In this document: positions 1 through 10,924 of the stretch, one piece after another
Position numbering within the stretch: the first letter of the stretch is position 1
Layout: every line of letters begins with the position of its first letter
DNA from: Chimonanthus salicifolius
Taxonomy: Eukaryota > Streptophyta > Magnoliopsida > Laurales > Calycanthaceae
Direction: 5' to 3'
DNA length: 64,000 bases
NCBI GenBank assembly: GCA_013350335.1
Contig: CM023541.1
Coordinates: forward strand, 35,022,739-35,086,738
Position numbers and translations under genes: made by a program
Notes under the pieces: generated by a model
What the model saw: only the letters and a program-made list of their open reading frames with translations
What the model was told of the DNA's origin: nothing
The model's database searches: none

Positions 1-411
1 ATTTGAGTAATTTAAATCACTGTTTTTCCAAGATTTATCAATTAAAGCTATATTGATTGTGTAGATTTTTTTTTTTTATATTATATAAATCTATGTCGCG
101 TGTCCCGCTGTGTAGTGTGTCGTATCCTCGCACACCTACACGTATCGGTGACGTATAGGGGCGTATTGGTGGCGTATCTATATTTAAAAAATATTTTAAT
201 TAATTACACGTATCCGAGCTGTACCCGGCCTTATCCGTGTCGGATACGCACCCGACACAGATACTCGGAAGGATTTTGAAGTATCCGTGCTTCATAGCTA
301 TTTATACATGTACAACACTACAGTTTAATATACTTAATAGAATACAAAAAAGAGAAGAATTCCTCTCCATCTCTTCTTCTGATTTTCTTATTTTCAGTTT
401 ATTATTCAACA
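1..411 (+). repeat. 5' LTR (partial) of Copia-1
   Basis: The stretch ends in CA directly before a primer-binding site (TGGTATCAGA at 412). A TATA-like TATTTATA lies near 299-306, followed by a pyrimidine-rich leader, as in a promoter-bearing LTR. The left end is outside the window or eroded. Positions 88-295 are CpG-rich and palindromic, unlike the AT-rich remainder, and may be a separate insertion. Confidence 0.6.
88..295. repeat. CpG-rich palindromic segment in the Copia-1 LTR
   Basis: The words CGTATC and GTGTCGG/CCGACAC recur in both orientations, for example the inverted pair around 235-262. It ends with TATCCGTGCTTCATAG. It has no ORF. It resembles the degenerate 'GTGTCGGACACG' type repeats often seen in plant genomes (from memory). 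Its class is not determined. Confidence 0.4.
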
Positions 412-421
412 TGGTATCAGA
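412..421 (+). promoter_or_regulatory. Primer-binding site of Copia-1
   Basis: TGGTATCAGA is complementary to the 3' end of plant initiator-Met tRNA. It begins one base after the CA that ends the LTR. It fixes the plus orientation of this element. Confidence 0.75.
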
Positions 422-1315
422 CAAATTGAATTTCTGGATGCTTTCTTGACGTATTGTTTTTTTTTTTCCACCGTTGATCTACTTTCCGGTGGAATTTTTT
501 CTAGTGGATTTTCCCTTGCTTTTGTGCAGGGTCGACCCTTGCTGTTTTCTTTCAAACAACAACATTCCTGGCCTTCTACCAACCTATCAGATTTTTCTAT
601 TAAGATCTGCGTAGATCTTACCCTTTTTGCAACAAGGATCATCACCCCTCACTTCGCCCTAGGGTCCTCTTTCTACACCCAAGGTTGTCCTTGGATTTCG
701 ATACCCTGTGTGGCCCAGTTCTCCTCTTTCGCAACAAGCACACTTCTGCCCAAATTTTTGCCAGCTTTGACTTCTTCGCATGGATCTACATAGGAAGTGC
801 ACCTTTACCTTGTCGCTGCTCATCCTCTGCATCGCCCTTTAGCCTAGTCTTTATCGAACCTGGTGGCCCACTCCCTATCCACAGTGGGACCCACCTTATT
901 GTTGTTTTCTCTGTTGCTACCTGTGCCGCCCAGCTCCAATGTTTTTGAGCATTTTGGTCTGGATTTGCTGCTTTTGGGATTGGTTCTCCTTCCAATCACC
1001 TTACTTGGAGTCTCCCCTGCCTTGTTCCTTCTTTGGATTGGTCTGTCTCATCTATCATCAATGGTGTGACCTGTTTTCGACCTTCCTTTTGCAGCTTGCA
1101 CCACCTGTGTACCGGTTTTTGCCATGATCTGCTGGTTTTAGGCTTCAGTTTGCCTGGATTGCACAAGGTTGTGTTCGCCCCTCCCCACTGACCTCATCGG
1201 ACAACACTTCCTCCTTTCCTATCGTCGGTGGGCCCCACTTCAGAGAAGTTTTGTCATCCGGGCCAGTTGTATCATCCTTATTCTCAACAGCTTGTGAGCT
1301 TTCTCATTCGGGATC

Positions 1316-2467
1316 ATGGCCTCCTCTGCAGAACAACCTAAGGTTGTGTCTACGCGATCTAATGTTGCCTCCCTCCCTGATATGGCTTCCTATGGACCCA
1401 CACATATTGGGAAGATCACCACCGTCTTATTAAATGAGAAAAATTACTTCCAATGGTCTCATTCAGTGAAAATGTTTCCTAATGCCAAACAGTTGTCTGA
1501 CTATATTGATGGTACTACTCTTGAACCCACCAAGACGGACTCCTCCTATCGCACCTGGAAAGCCAACAATTCCTTGGTGCAATCCTAGCTACTTCACTCC
1601 ATGGAGGATCATGTTCGTAGGACCGTATATACACTTCCCATGGCCAAAGACGTATAGGATACCATTAAGACTTTGTATTCCGATGGTGATAATTCTGCTC
1701 GCCTCTATAAGTTATATCAAACTGCTTCTCACCTCCGACAGGGGGAGATTTCACTGATTCAATACTATTCCAAGATGCGGACATGTTGGCTCGAGTTGGA
1801 TCAACTTGAAGTTGTTACGTTTGCGTTACCAGATGATGTCGTTCTCTATCAGCAACTCCTTTCTCGCCGACGGGTTTTTGAGTTATTGGCTGGCCTCAAC
1901 CATGAGTTTGAACCTATTCGGGCCCAGTTGCTGGGACAACACCCTCTTCCTTCTCTGGAAGAGGTCTACTCTGCTTTACTCCGTGATGATTGGCGACGCT
2001 TAGTCATGACTCTTATACTTGCTGAACACTCTGCCTTAGTGACCTCTCATCCTCCAATGCCTTCTCCAACACGGGGGACTCCTGGTCCTCCTAGCAAAGG
2101 TCCTCGGAATAAGAGGTCTCGATTCTGCACTTATTGTAAGATGACAAACCATTATGTGGATTCCTGCTACAAACTACATGGGTGTCCGAAGCAAACAAAT
2201 GTCTTCGCTGCCACTCCTAGCACTTCCTCCTCTGATGAGGTTAGTGATGGTGCTCCCATGACTCGTCAGGACTTTAACATACTGTTACAACGACTGGATC
2301 GTCTTCAACACCATGAAGTCTCCAATGTTGTCTCCTATACTTCAGATACTGGACCCATTGCCAATCATACCTCCTCTCATTCGTGGATTATCGATTCTGA
2401 TGCCACTGATCACATGGCTGGTTATGTCCACTTTTTTCGCGTCCATTTCTCCTGTTTCCTATGGTAA
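1316..2467 (+). pseudogene. Copia-1 gag and start of protease, broken
   Basis: This is the capsid gene of a Ty1/copia retrotransposon. It starts at ATG 1316 (MASSAEQPK...), about 900 bp after the primer site. A UBN2/gag-like region follows, with FQWSHSVKM and YIDGTTLEPTK near residues 45-75, interrupted by in-frame stops at about 1586 and 1655. The continuation includes FELLAGLNHEFEPIRAQLLG. A CCHC zinc knuckle (C-x2-C-x4-H-x4-C, FCTYCKMTNHYVDSCYK) lies near 2130-2175 and binds RNA in intact elements. The protease motif near 2390 reads WIIDSDATDHM where the family has DSG, so the catalytic triad is damaged. A paralogue lies at 43366. Confidence 0.85.
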
Positions 2468-4600
2468 TGTCCGATTAGCTAATGGTTCCTCTACTACTAC
2501 CATTGCTGGAAAATGGATCATTCCTCTTTCTTCCACCATGCACCTTCCATCTGTGCTACATGACCCTCATATATCTCGTAATTTGCTCTCTGTTAGTGCG
2601 TTCAATAAACAGTTTAATTGTTCAACCACCTTTTCCCCTCTCATTGTGTCTTCAGGATCTGACCACGAGGCAGGTGATTGGTGGTGGACGTGAAGTTGGA
2701 GGATTATATCTGTTTGATCATCCAGTTGGCGCTTCTGAAGCCTGCTTGACCTCCTCCTCGTCTGATGTGGTTGTGGCAGTGCCGTCTTGGCCATCCCTAT
2801 GACTCTGTTTTACGGAAGCTTGTTCCTTCTTTATCATTTAAGCATATTTTAAATGTGAACCTTGCCAATATGGCAAACATATTAGAACTTGTTTTCCTTC
2901 CTCTATGAATAAAAGTGCATCTTCGTTATTTTATGTTATTCATTATGATGTTTGGCAATCACCCTCTCTTTCGCACTGGTTTTCGATATTTTGTTTCTTT
3001 TATTGATGCTTTTTCACGAATGACATTGATTTATCTCATGAAACAAAAGTCTGAAATGTTTGATCATTTACGCACATTTTATAATTTGGTTGCCACTCAC
3101 TTTGATTTGAAAATTAAAACTCTGCGAAGTGATAATGGAGGAATATTTATCTCATTCCTTTCTTAATTTTTCGCATGAGCATGGTGTTGAATCACAATTG
3201 TCCTGTCCTTCTACCCCCCCACCCCCCAACAGAATGGTGTTGCAGAAATAAAAAACAAACACCTTCTTAAGGTCGATCGATATCTCCTCTTTACCATGCA
3301 TGTTCCTCAGTCATACTGGCCTGAGGCAGTCCTAACATCTTTTTACCTTATTAACCGCATGCTATCCCGTGTGTTGCCAGACAAATCGTCTGTTCAACTT
3401 CTCTCACTCTATAAACATATTCATCTTTTGCCATTACATATTTTTTGGATGTGCCTGCTTTGTTCACCCGTTCTCAAGAGATAAACTTTCCACTCGTACT
3501 GTGCGTTGCATTTTTTTGGGTTACTCACCCTTTCACAAAGGCTACAAGTGTCTTTATTCCTACTACTGGCAAAACCTATGTGTCTATGGATGTCACCTTC
3601 TTTGAGACAATCCCATATTTTTCTAATCCATCTAGTCCATCCTCCTCTCTTGTTTTACCTCTCCTTCCCGCATATACTACTCCACCGTGCTCTACTCCAG
3701 CTAGCACTCCTAAACCTACTTTGGTATATTGACGCCAGCAACACCAGAATCCACCCCCAGCAGACGCCACTATCACATCTACCCCTGGTCCGGATCTGCC
3801 TAGTGTTGTTCAGTCTGACCTTCCCATTGCCCTTCGGAAAGGTAAACGTACTTGTACTCTCCATCCACTTGCTCATTTTGTTTCCTATCATGATGTTTCT
3901 CCTTCCTATCACAGCTTCCTCACCGCCCTGGACAATGTGAAGATTCCCAAGAGGGTTGACACTGCTCTTCGAGACCCCTCTTGGAAGGCCGCCATGGATG
4001 AAGAGTTAGCGGCCCTCGAATCAAATCATACTTGGGATATGGTTCTTCCTCTAGAAAAGACTCCAGCTTGATGCAAATGGATATTTGCCTTGAAACATAA
4101 TACAGATGGGTCTATTGCTCGCTATAAGGCTCGGTTGGTTGCTAAAGGATTCACGCAAACTTATGGGGTGGACTATCAAGAAACTCTCTCTTGTAGCTAA
4201 GATTACATCTACTCGAATTCTGATTTCTATTGCCACCACCAATGCTTGGCCTCTTCATCAGCTAGACGTGAAGAATGCCTTCCTTCATGGTGATTTATAA
4301 GATGAAGTCTATATGCTTCTTCCTCCTGGGTTTCTCAAGCAGGGGGAGTCTCATTCTGTCTACAGACTCTGTAAAGCTCTGTATGGCTTCAAGCAATCTC
4401 CAAGGGCCTGGTTTGAGAAATTCAGCAGTGTTGTATTGCCTTAAGGTCTTTCTAGATGTCAGATAGATCACTCGGTATTTATATATCATCGTCAAGATGT
4501 AGTCATGATTTTGGTAGTATATGTAGATGAAATTGTTCTTACTGGTAATGATGCAACCGTTATTTCTACATTCAAAGCTTATCGTCAACTAATACTCCTT
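2468..4600 (+). pseudogene. Copia-1 pol remnant: integrase and reverse transcriptase
   Basis: Frames change repeatedly. Integrase-core residues are visible near 2990-3150 (FIDAFSRMTLIYLMKQKS, LRSDNGG), then NGVAEIKNKHLL near 3235. Reverse transcriptase follows from about 3960: [49 protein letters not shown] and [16 protein letters not shown]. The active site near 4518-4530 reads YVDE instead of YVDD, so a catalytic aspartate is lost. Stops occur after FLHGDL and VVLP. Homology ends near 4590, before RNase H and the 3' LTR. This is a dead, 3'-truncated copy. Confidence 0.85.
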
Positions 4601-4882
4601 TTGATATTGGCTCCTCTTTTCGCAACTAATACTCCTATTGATATGGACCATCTAATAGGGTATTTGGTGGCCCAAATATAAAAATAAGGTCTTAGACCTA
4701 TCATATATGGACTTGAGCCACCGCAAACACAAATTTGGGTCCAATAGCTTTCTAAAATTAGCTAATTTTAGTTAGTTAAAAGTTTTGCAGCTTTTGAGCA
4801 ATGTGAGGTCTTGATTTCTTTATATGCATCTGCATCACTTTGCATGAATATGTTTACAAGTTATCATAAAAAAATGTTTACA
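4601..4882. other. AT-rich spacer, no gene seen
   Basis: A short duplication of an 'aactaatactcctNttgatat' word occurs around 4588-4640, at the truncated end of Copia-1. The remainder up to the SINE target site shows no coding potential or recognisable repeat. Confidence 0.4.
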
Positions 4883-4899
4883 AATGCAAGTAGGGTTTT
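4883..4899. repeat. SINE target-site duplication, left copy
   Basis: A 17-base word starting AATGCAAGTAGGG is repeated exactly at 18004-18020. The two copies bracket the SINE together with everything later inserted in it. Confidence 0.8.
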
Positions 4900-5111
4900 T
4901 TTATTTTTTTTGATGACCACGGTGTCCAGGGGTCTCACCTTATTTAGACAGTGGACATTTTAACCCGACTAGTCCTTGGGGCATGTACAAGCCTCCCACT
5001 CCCCCACACACCAAGTAAGAAAATACTTGGAGTGGCCCAAAGGGGTGTTGAGCGTGAAATGAACTCAAGACCTCCCTTCATGAGGGGAGCTTCTTAACCG
5101 TCAGGCCAACC
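4900..5111 (-). mobile_element. tRNA-derived SINE, larger part (3' and body)
   Basis: Read on the minus strand, the element starts at 18003 with AACCCAAGAGGGGG, is interrupted by the gypsy element, and resumes here with GGTTGGCCTGACGGTTAAG (a box-A-like RNA polymerase III signal). GGTCTTGAGTTCATTTCA (box-B-like) follows, and it ends at an A/T-rich tail (4900-4911). Total length is about 225 bp. The layout resembles plant Au-like SINEs. It is bounded by a perfect 17-bp duplication, which fits LINE-driven insertion. It has no coding capacity. Confidence 0.7.
5107..5111. repeat. Gypsy target-site duplication CAACC, left
   Basis: CAACC here is repeated at 17987-17991, directly outside the two LTRs. 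This shows that the element between them is one insertion with both original ends kept. Confidence 0.85.
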
Positions 5112-6183
5112 TGATACAGGACAAGGGAAATAGCTAACCCTAAATGACTAATGCAAATTATGTTGCCACAAGTAAATGTGAACTATCCTAATGAGGCTGA
5201 AATTAAGATCAATTAACAAAACAACTACTGAATACAAATTATTTGTCAACACCCAAGCAGTTCGCAGAATCAAATGTAAGCAAGTATATGATAGTCCAGA
5301 CCAAAGTTACAATTCGCAACGGAACCTTTCAAAATGTCGGGTTTATCAGGCTCTAAAGTAGCATAGGCCTATCACCAAGATAGGGGCAGCTAGGTAGAGG
5401 GATATTGGGCAGAGGGATTAGGCTAAGAGGGGGTTTTGGGGAAGCAAATTGGGATAAAAGAGGGCTATGTAGTGGTTATATGGGAGTTATAAGGACTGTA
5501 AGGTGGGTATTAGTGAAAGGGAAGGTCCAAACAGACCCTCAGCAAGTGTAGAGAGGTGGTTTAGGGGAAACTGAAGGTCTAGGGGGTGATTAGAGGGCAG
5601 GCGAAGGCAGTGGAAGGGGTTTGGATGAGGGAAGAAACTCAGGGATGGGTTTAGGGTCACTGGCGAAAGCCCAGAAGGGCTGGAGATGACTGGTGAAAAC
5701 CAAAAAGGGTCAATAAGGGCTGGCGGAAGTAGAGGAAAGGGGTTAGGAGGGCAAAAGCAGAGGTGTGGGCTTTGAGGCTCAAGCGAAATCCAGGGAGGAC
5801 TGGCGAAAGCCCAGGTGGGGCTGGGGTGACTGGCGACGGCTTGGGAAGGTGTTTGGGAAGGGCGGACAATGATGGGAAGGAAAAGGGAGGGAGAAGAAGA
5901 AGAGAAAAAGAGAAAAAGAAAGGGAAAGAGAAGAGAGAGAGAGAAGAGGAAGGAGGAAGAGGAAGTAGAGTACCTGTAAAGGGGAGGGTTTCTCACCCTT
6001 CTCCTTGGCTTCTCACCAATTCGACGGCTGCTTCCCTTCTTCCTTCGTTTCTTTTCTTTTCCTTTCTGTAATCTTCGAAAAATACCCCTTCTTTAGGGTT
6101 ACAAGACCCTTTTTAAAACACTTAAGTTGTGGCTGGGCCTGGCTCAAGACTGGGTCAAGGCCTAGTTGGGCTGCTCTACATCA
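5112..6183 (-). repeat. 3' LTR of the gypsy chromovirus
   Basis: It is 1072 bp and aligns along its whole length with 16884-17986, with scattered substitutions and small indels. The purine-rich run near 5870-5970 gives long spurious reading frames. The minus-strand frames through it are not genes. Confidence 0.9.
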
Positions 6184-6195
6184 ATCTCCCCTATC
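6184..6195 (-). promoter_or_regulatory. Polypurine tract of the gypsy chromovirus
   Basis: On the minus strand this reads GATAGGGGAGAT immediately before the TG that starts the 3' LTR. That is the position used to prime plus-strand DNA synthesis. Confidence 0.75.
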
Positions 6196-6370
6196 TAAGA
6201 AAAACTCAACCTCGAGTTCTTAGATAAGAAGAAAGCAAACCAAATCACACGTGCGCCTTCCTAGTGTGGGGCATTCAAAGTTTAACTGCGCGCACGTGAG
6301 ACAGATCGAACCACAAGTGTGCCTTCCCAGTGTGGGGTCTTAAAATGACATATGTACGCACGTGAGACCG

Positions 6371-7310
6371 TCAGACGTCATCTAGTCGGGTTGTCATCGA
6401 GCCACAGTGATGGTGCAGTAGTGGCTCTCCTCCGTCGTCACTGATATATGCGGAAACCTGCTCTGTCGAGCTGTCAACTCTTCCCGAATGAGTGGAATGA
6501 ACCTCCGACGAGATAGAAGTCTGATATCTCTCCAGAAGATCCAGGTCAAGTTGTTGTAGCTCACTCTCAGTCAACCAAGTAGCATCTATGATGGGCCTGC
6601 TCCTCCACTTTACAAGATACTTCTGGTATCCCCCGAGATGGGTGAAAACCACTTCCTCGTCCAAGATGGACTCAATCTCCTCTCTTGGGTAGTAAGGATG
6701 GCAAAGAGGTAAAGACTGAGAGGGTTGTGCGGGTGTAGGCCATGGGTCATGGAGCGGGTCAAGTAGGCAAGTAGAAGGGTCAAGGTGATGATGTCAGGTC
6801 GTGCTGGATTGTGTAGTTGTTGGGCCTTGAAAAGAAACTAGGTCCTCCACATTGAAAGTAGAACTAATACCCATATCAGGTGGAAGGTCTATGTTATATG
6901 CATTGGGCCCAACTCACCTCTAAACTTTGAAAGGTCCCGCACTACGAGCGTGCAACTTCTTTACAGTCCCTTATGGGAACCGTTCGGGCCTAATTTTGAC
7001 TATTACATAATCACCTACATCAAACTCTTTAAGCCTGTGATGAGCATCTGCAGCAAATTTATACTTTTCATTACTCGGATTAATCTCTCTTAATTTCAGC
7101 ATGCAATTCATGTATGTGTTGTGAAAATGACTTTGCAGACTCAGATGGCCTATGTCACAATGACATGGGGATGTGGTCTATAGGCTTCCTAGGCTTGTAA
7201 CCATACACAACTTCAAATGGACTAATGTCTGTCGACCCATTGACCGAGCTATTATAAGCGAATTCCGCAATGGGTAGGACAACATCCTATGTCCGCGTGT
7301 GCTCACCGAC
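6371..7310 (-). pseudogene. Gypsy integrase C-terminal part and chromodomain
   Basis: It continues the integrase interrupted at 12801. Minus-strand frames show VGEHTRT, then VLPIAEFAYNSSVNGSTDI and SPFEVVYGYKPRKPIDHIP (7310-7150). Further on, an open stretch at 6371-6664 holds a chromodomain, with GGYQKYLVKWRSRPIIDATW near residues 11-30 and LDLDLLERYQTS after it. In chromoviruses this domain directs integration to marked chromatin. Stops and frame changes occur between 7150 and 6665. The split point reads through as CLVGEH when the insertion is removed. Confidence 0.85.
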
Positions 7311-7355
7311 TATACTTGTTCAAATTTTAAATTTTAAAAATAGAAAATAAGTTTT

Positions 7356-7372
7356 TGGCATCGTTGCCGGGG
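7356..7372 (+). promoter_or_regulatory. tRNA-Asp-type primer-binding site
   Basis: TGGCATCGTTGCCGGGG differs from the expected TGGCGCCGTTGCCGGGG only where GC became AT. This primer is typical of Tat/Athila relatives rather than of the surrounding chromovirus. Confidence 0.7.
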
Positions 7373-10300
7373 AAATTCAAAAAAATAAATTGAGTGCCAT
7401 TAGATTTATGTGATTTTGGAAAAATTGCAATTTTGAGAAACTTCTATTTTTTGGAAAGTTTTCTTAGATTAGAGATTTTTAAAAATATCAATAAATTTGG
7501 AATTAATCTCTTTTTAGAAAGTTGTTAAATTTAGAAGCTGCTATAATAAGGATTTATCTATTTCTAGAAATTTTCTAATTATTAGTTTCCTCTTTTAGAA
7601 ATCTTTTTCTAATCTTGGAGATATGTCTTAATACAACAATAATCTATATTTAGAAAGTGATCTATTTTTAGAAAGTTCTATTTTTAGAAAAAACAATTTT
7701 TGGAAAGTGGACTAATTTTGGAGACGTTTAATTTTAGACAATTTCCAAAGTTAGAAATTTTCTAAATTTAGAATCTCATCTAACTTTGGAAAGTTTTTAA
7801 ATATGATCTCTAAGAATAAAATTTCAATGGAAACTTGTGAATCTTAAATCTTGCATTAATTTGATGGAATCTATATTTTATGGCCTTAATTTAAAATTTT
7901 AATTAGGTTGTAAATATTGTATTTCTTCCCTAGTTATAACTTTAAGAAAAATTGCATCTAGATTAGGTTTCACAGGCCAAGGTAAGTGCCTAAACTCATT
8001 TTCTTTAAGTTTTATCTTTTCATGCATGCATATAGAATTTTTATTTAGGGTGTTTGCATTTATTTTGGATAAAAAAGAAAAACAAAAATGTGCATATTTA
8101 CTTTGCTCATGCATTTAGGTTGTTAGTTTCATGCATTAGTTTAGATTGTTTGATTATTGTTTGCATATTTGTTTTGAATCTTGAATTGTTAGATTTAAGA
8201 CTGCATTAAAAAAAATTAATAATAATAATAATAAATATTAGTAAATAAAAATGGTCCATGCACTTCCCAAGTAAAATCAATTTATAAACCATTAGTTAGA
8301 TTTTAGGGTATGTGATGCTCAATAGGAACATTTTCAATCTAAAATAATTTTTGTAACCAGTGAATAGTTTATCTTCAAGAATGGTGTCTAAAGCTAGTTC
8401 TGTCACAAAGGCGTGAGGTCGAGCACGTCTAAGGATAAGTTGGGACGAGATGTCGTCTTTGCTCCTCACTTGCCTAGGAACTTACCTGGCCCTGCTTGTG
8501 GTTAAACTCTCTTCGAAGACTTAAATTTTTAGAAAGATAAGTTGGAGCCAGTCTAGATTTTAGGGTCCAATTAGTTAGATAAGAAATTTAGAATTAGGTC
8601 ATTTATTGTGTGATTTTTGTTTGGTCTTGTTTGTCCTTGTGTGTGATAATGAGTGTTTGGAGGTGCGATTCGACCAATCGTTTGGTTAGAATATAGTCTC
8701 TAGGTTGTGAATCTCGTGTCCGTCATCGATCCATTATGGACGACAGTATGTTAGTGAAGTGATAGCAATTTCAACGTTAGAACTTTCATTAAATCCCAAG
8801 CGTTGCACTCATGGTTAGGAGAGTCTGACCAATGGTGGTGAGAACTTAAATGTTGATGGGAACGATGAGCTAAACCCTACATAGAGCCACCCAAGTCACC
8901 CAAAACACCATAATCACCATTTTAGGTCAATTGTTGTGTGTCAATGTCGGTCAATTTGTTAAGTCCGTCTAGGATTTTAATTAATTTCTTAGAGTCAGTT
9001 TAGCCTAGGATTTTTATTGAGTCAGTCTAGTTTAGGATTTTTGTTTTTGTGTCTGTTTATAGTTGTTGCATTGTGAGCCCTTTTATGTACATACATTACC
9101 CGAATAAGCATTGTTCTAAAAAAATTCTGATTTACACCTAATCACTGTAGATTAGGGAACATTGATGACGATGTTCAATTTAAGTTTAAGGGTATTGAGG
9201 GGTTACACTTGTGTTATTATTGAGTCTAATAAAAAGTTGTGTGTTTTTGGTCTAAAAAAAAAAGGACATACTTAATATTTTAAGGGAAGAATAAGTGAAG
9301 ACTGAGACTCCTTAGGACTGAAAAGACAACCAACTTTGTTTTAAGACGAAAGGTCTTGACGATCTGATGTAAAAAGAGTCACATTTTTAGCATAAGACAA
9401 ATAAAAATCTCTGTATCATACTTTTCCAAAAAGACTTTTATAGGATTCATACCTGGAAATTCTTTTGCACAGCCATATTAATATTAGTTGGAAAAAGAAA
9501 AATATTTATGAGTCGAGTGATCACCAGAGGAATACAAATAGAGATTATACCGATTGAGTTTTAGAGCCATTCTACTTTTTTGAAGGTTATAAGTGAATTC
9601 CAATGTTCCCTTGGTAAGGACATTGAGTCGTTGTTTGATCTCATTATTCTTTGTTTTGGTCAAATTATTGAGAACGCCATCAAATTTGGGTTAGTACAAT
9701 TGAAATTTTTCTGAATTTATTTGATGCAACGAAATCACCTTATGAAACTTAGGATAGGATATATGCCATTTTTTATCGTTTGAGCCTTCAAGCCTACCTA
9801 TTTTTTGTCATCTTATCTTGATAGTTCCCCAGTTGAGCCTTATATAGCATATTTTGTTGTTAGCCATGTTTATCATACCCAACTCCGGTTATGAAGTTTG
9901 AACCTTACTGAAAATCTGTGACATTCTAAGGATCCAAAAAAGGTTAGAGATGAAAAATTGGGATGCTACTCTAGAAAAAAAAATAGTATTTGAAAAGAAA
10001 AGAAAAATGAATGATGCAAAAAGAAAGAAAAGAAAAATATATTGCATTAGAAAAAAAAAAAAAAGGAACATCCAGACATCAAAAGAAGGATGTAAAAGAA
10101 AAAGAAATACTTTGAAAAGTGCTGAAAGAAAAACAGAGGAAAAATATCCCGTTCACATTATGAAGACCTCTAACTGTTTCTGTTCAAAGTGTTTATTTTT
10201 AAAGCCTTATATCCTTCTTTGATTTGACCCGATCCTAAGCCACGTTTTGTCCTATTGAAGAGTCATATTGATCTTAAGTCGAAATATGGTGTTTTATGTG

Positions 10301-10909
10301 GAGAATAGAGGAGGGAAAATGATGGTGTTTAACTCAACGGTCTCAGGAAAGTGACATCCATTCATGAGATCTGTTTATTTTCTTTGATCTGTGCCGTCTT
10401 TTCTAAATACATATATGAGATATTTTGATTTGAATACATAAACTCCGTTCACATTTACCTTGAGAGAAAATAAACCTAAACCTCTGAGCGTTAGTCTTTC
10501 TAAGAGATATATCTGATGAGGTTTGAAGTCAAAACATATTTTCCAATAGTGGATATAAAACTTATGCCTATTTGGAAAAAAAAAATTATCCTAATATTGG
10601 CTTGCACACACTACACTCCAGGTATAAGTCTTGTAAAATGAATTTTGGAGTTGTATGATATTTTAGACTTTTGTCTATATATTTTGCTGGAAAACTTGAT
10701 GTTTGTGGGTATCATCACTGCATAGTTCACGAGACTATAAGTCGTCCACTATGGGTAACCTAGGGGTTCAAATGCTTATTGCATATGCTAAATGCAATCG
10801 AGAAAACCAACGAAACTGGTGTAGATTAGGATTAGATTAGGTTTCGAATTTTTAGACTTTAGGTTTTATTTTAGTTTTTAGGTAGTTTGCTTAAGGACTA
10901 TCAAAATCT
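7373..10909 (+). other. Non-coding interior of the LARD-like element
   Basis: The 3.5 kb is AT-rich with repeated TTTTTAGAAA-like words at 7440-7800, an (AAT)n run at about 8217-8235 and an A-rich purine block at 9955-10140. That block gives a spurious lysine-rich frame. No protein domain was recognised in any frame. Confidence 0.5.
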
Positions 10910-10924
10910 AAGTTTGGGAGTATT

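Noticed and set aside
5487..5996. A 169-codon minus-strand frame, serine- and proline-rich with a phenylalanine/leucine-rich start
   Set aside because: It lies wholly within the gypsy LTR. The equivalent frame in the other LTR (17259-17714) is a shadow of the same purine-rich sequence, with no recognisable domain.
9950..10222. A 90-codon lysine-rich plus frame
   Set aside because: It is an A-rich low-complexity block in the LARD-like element.
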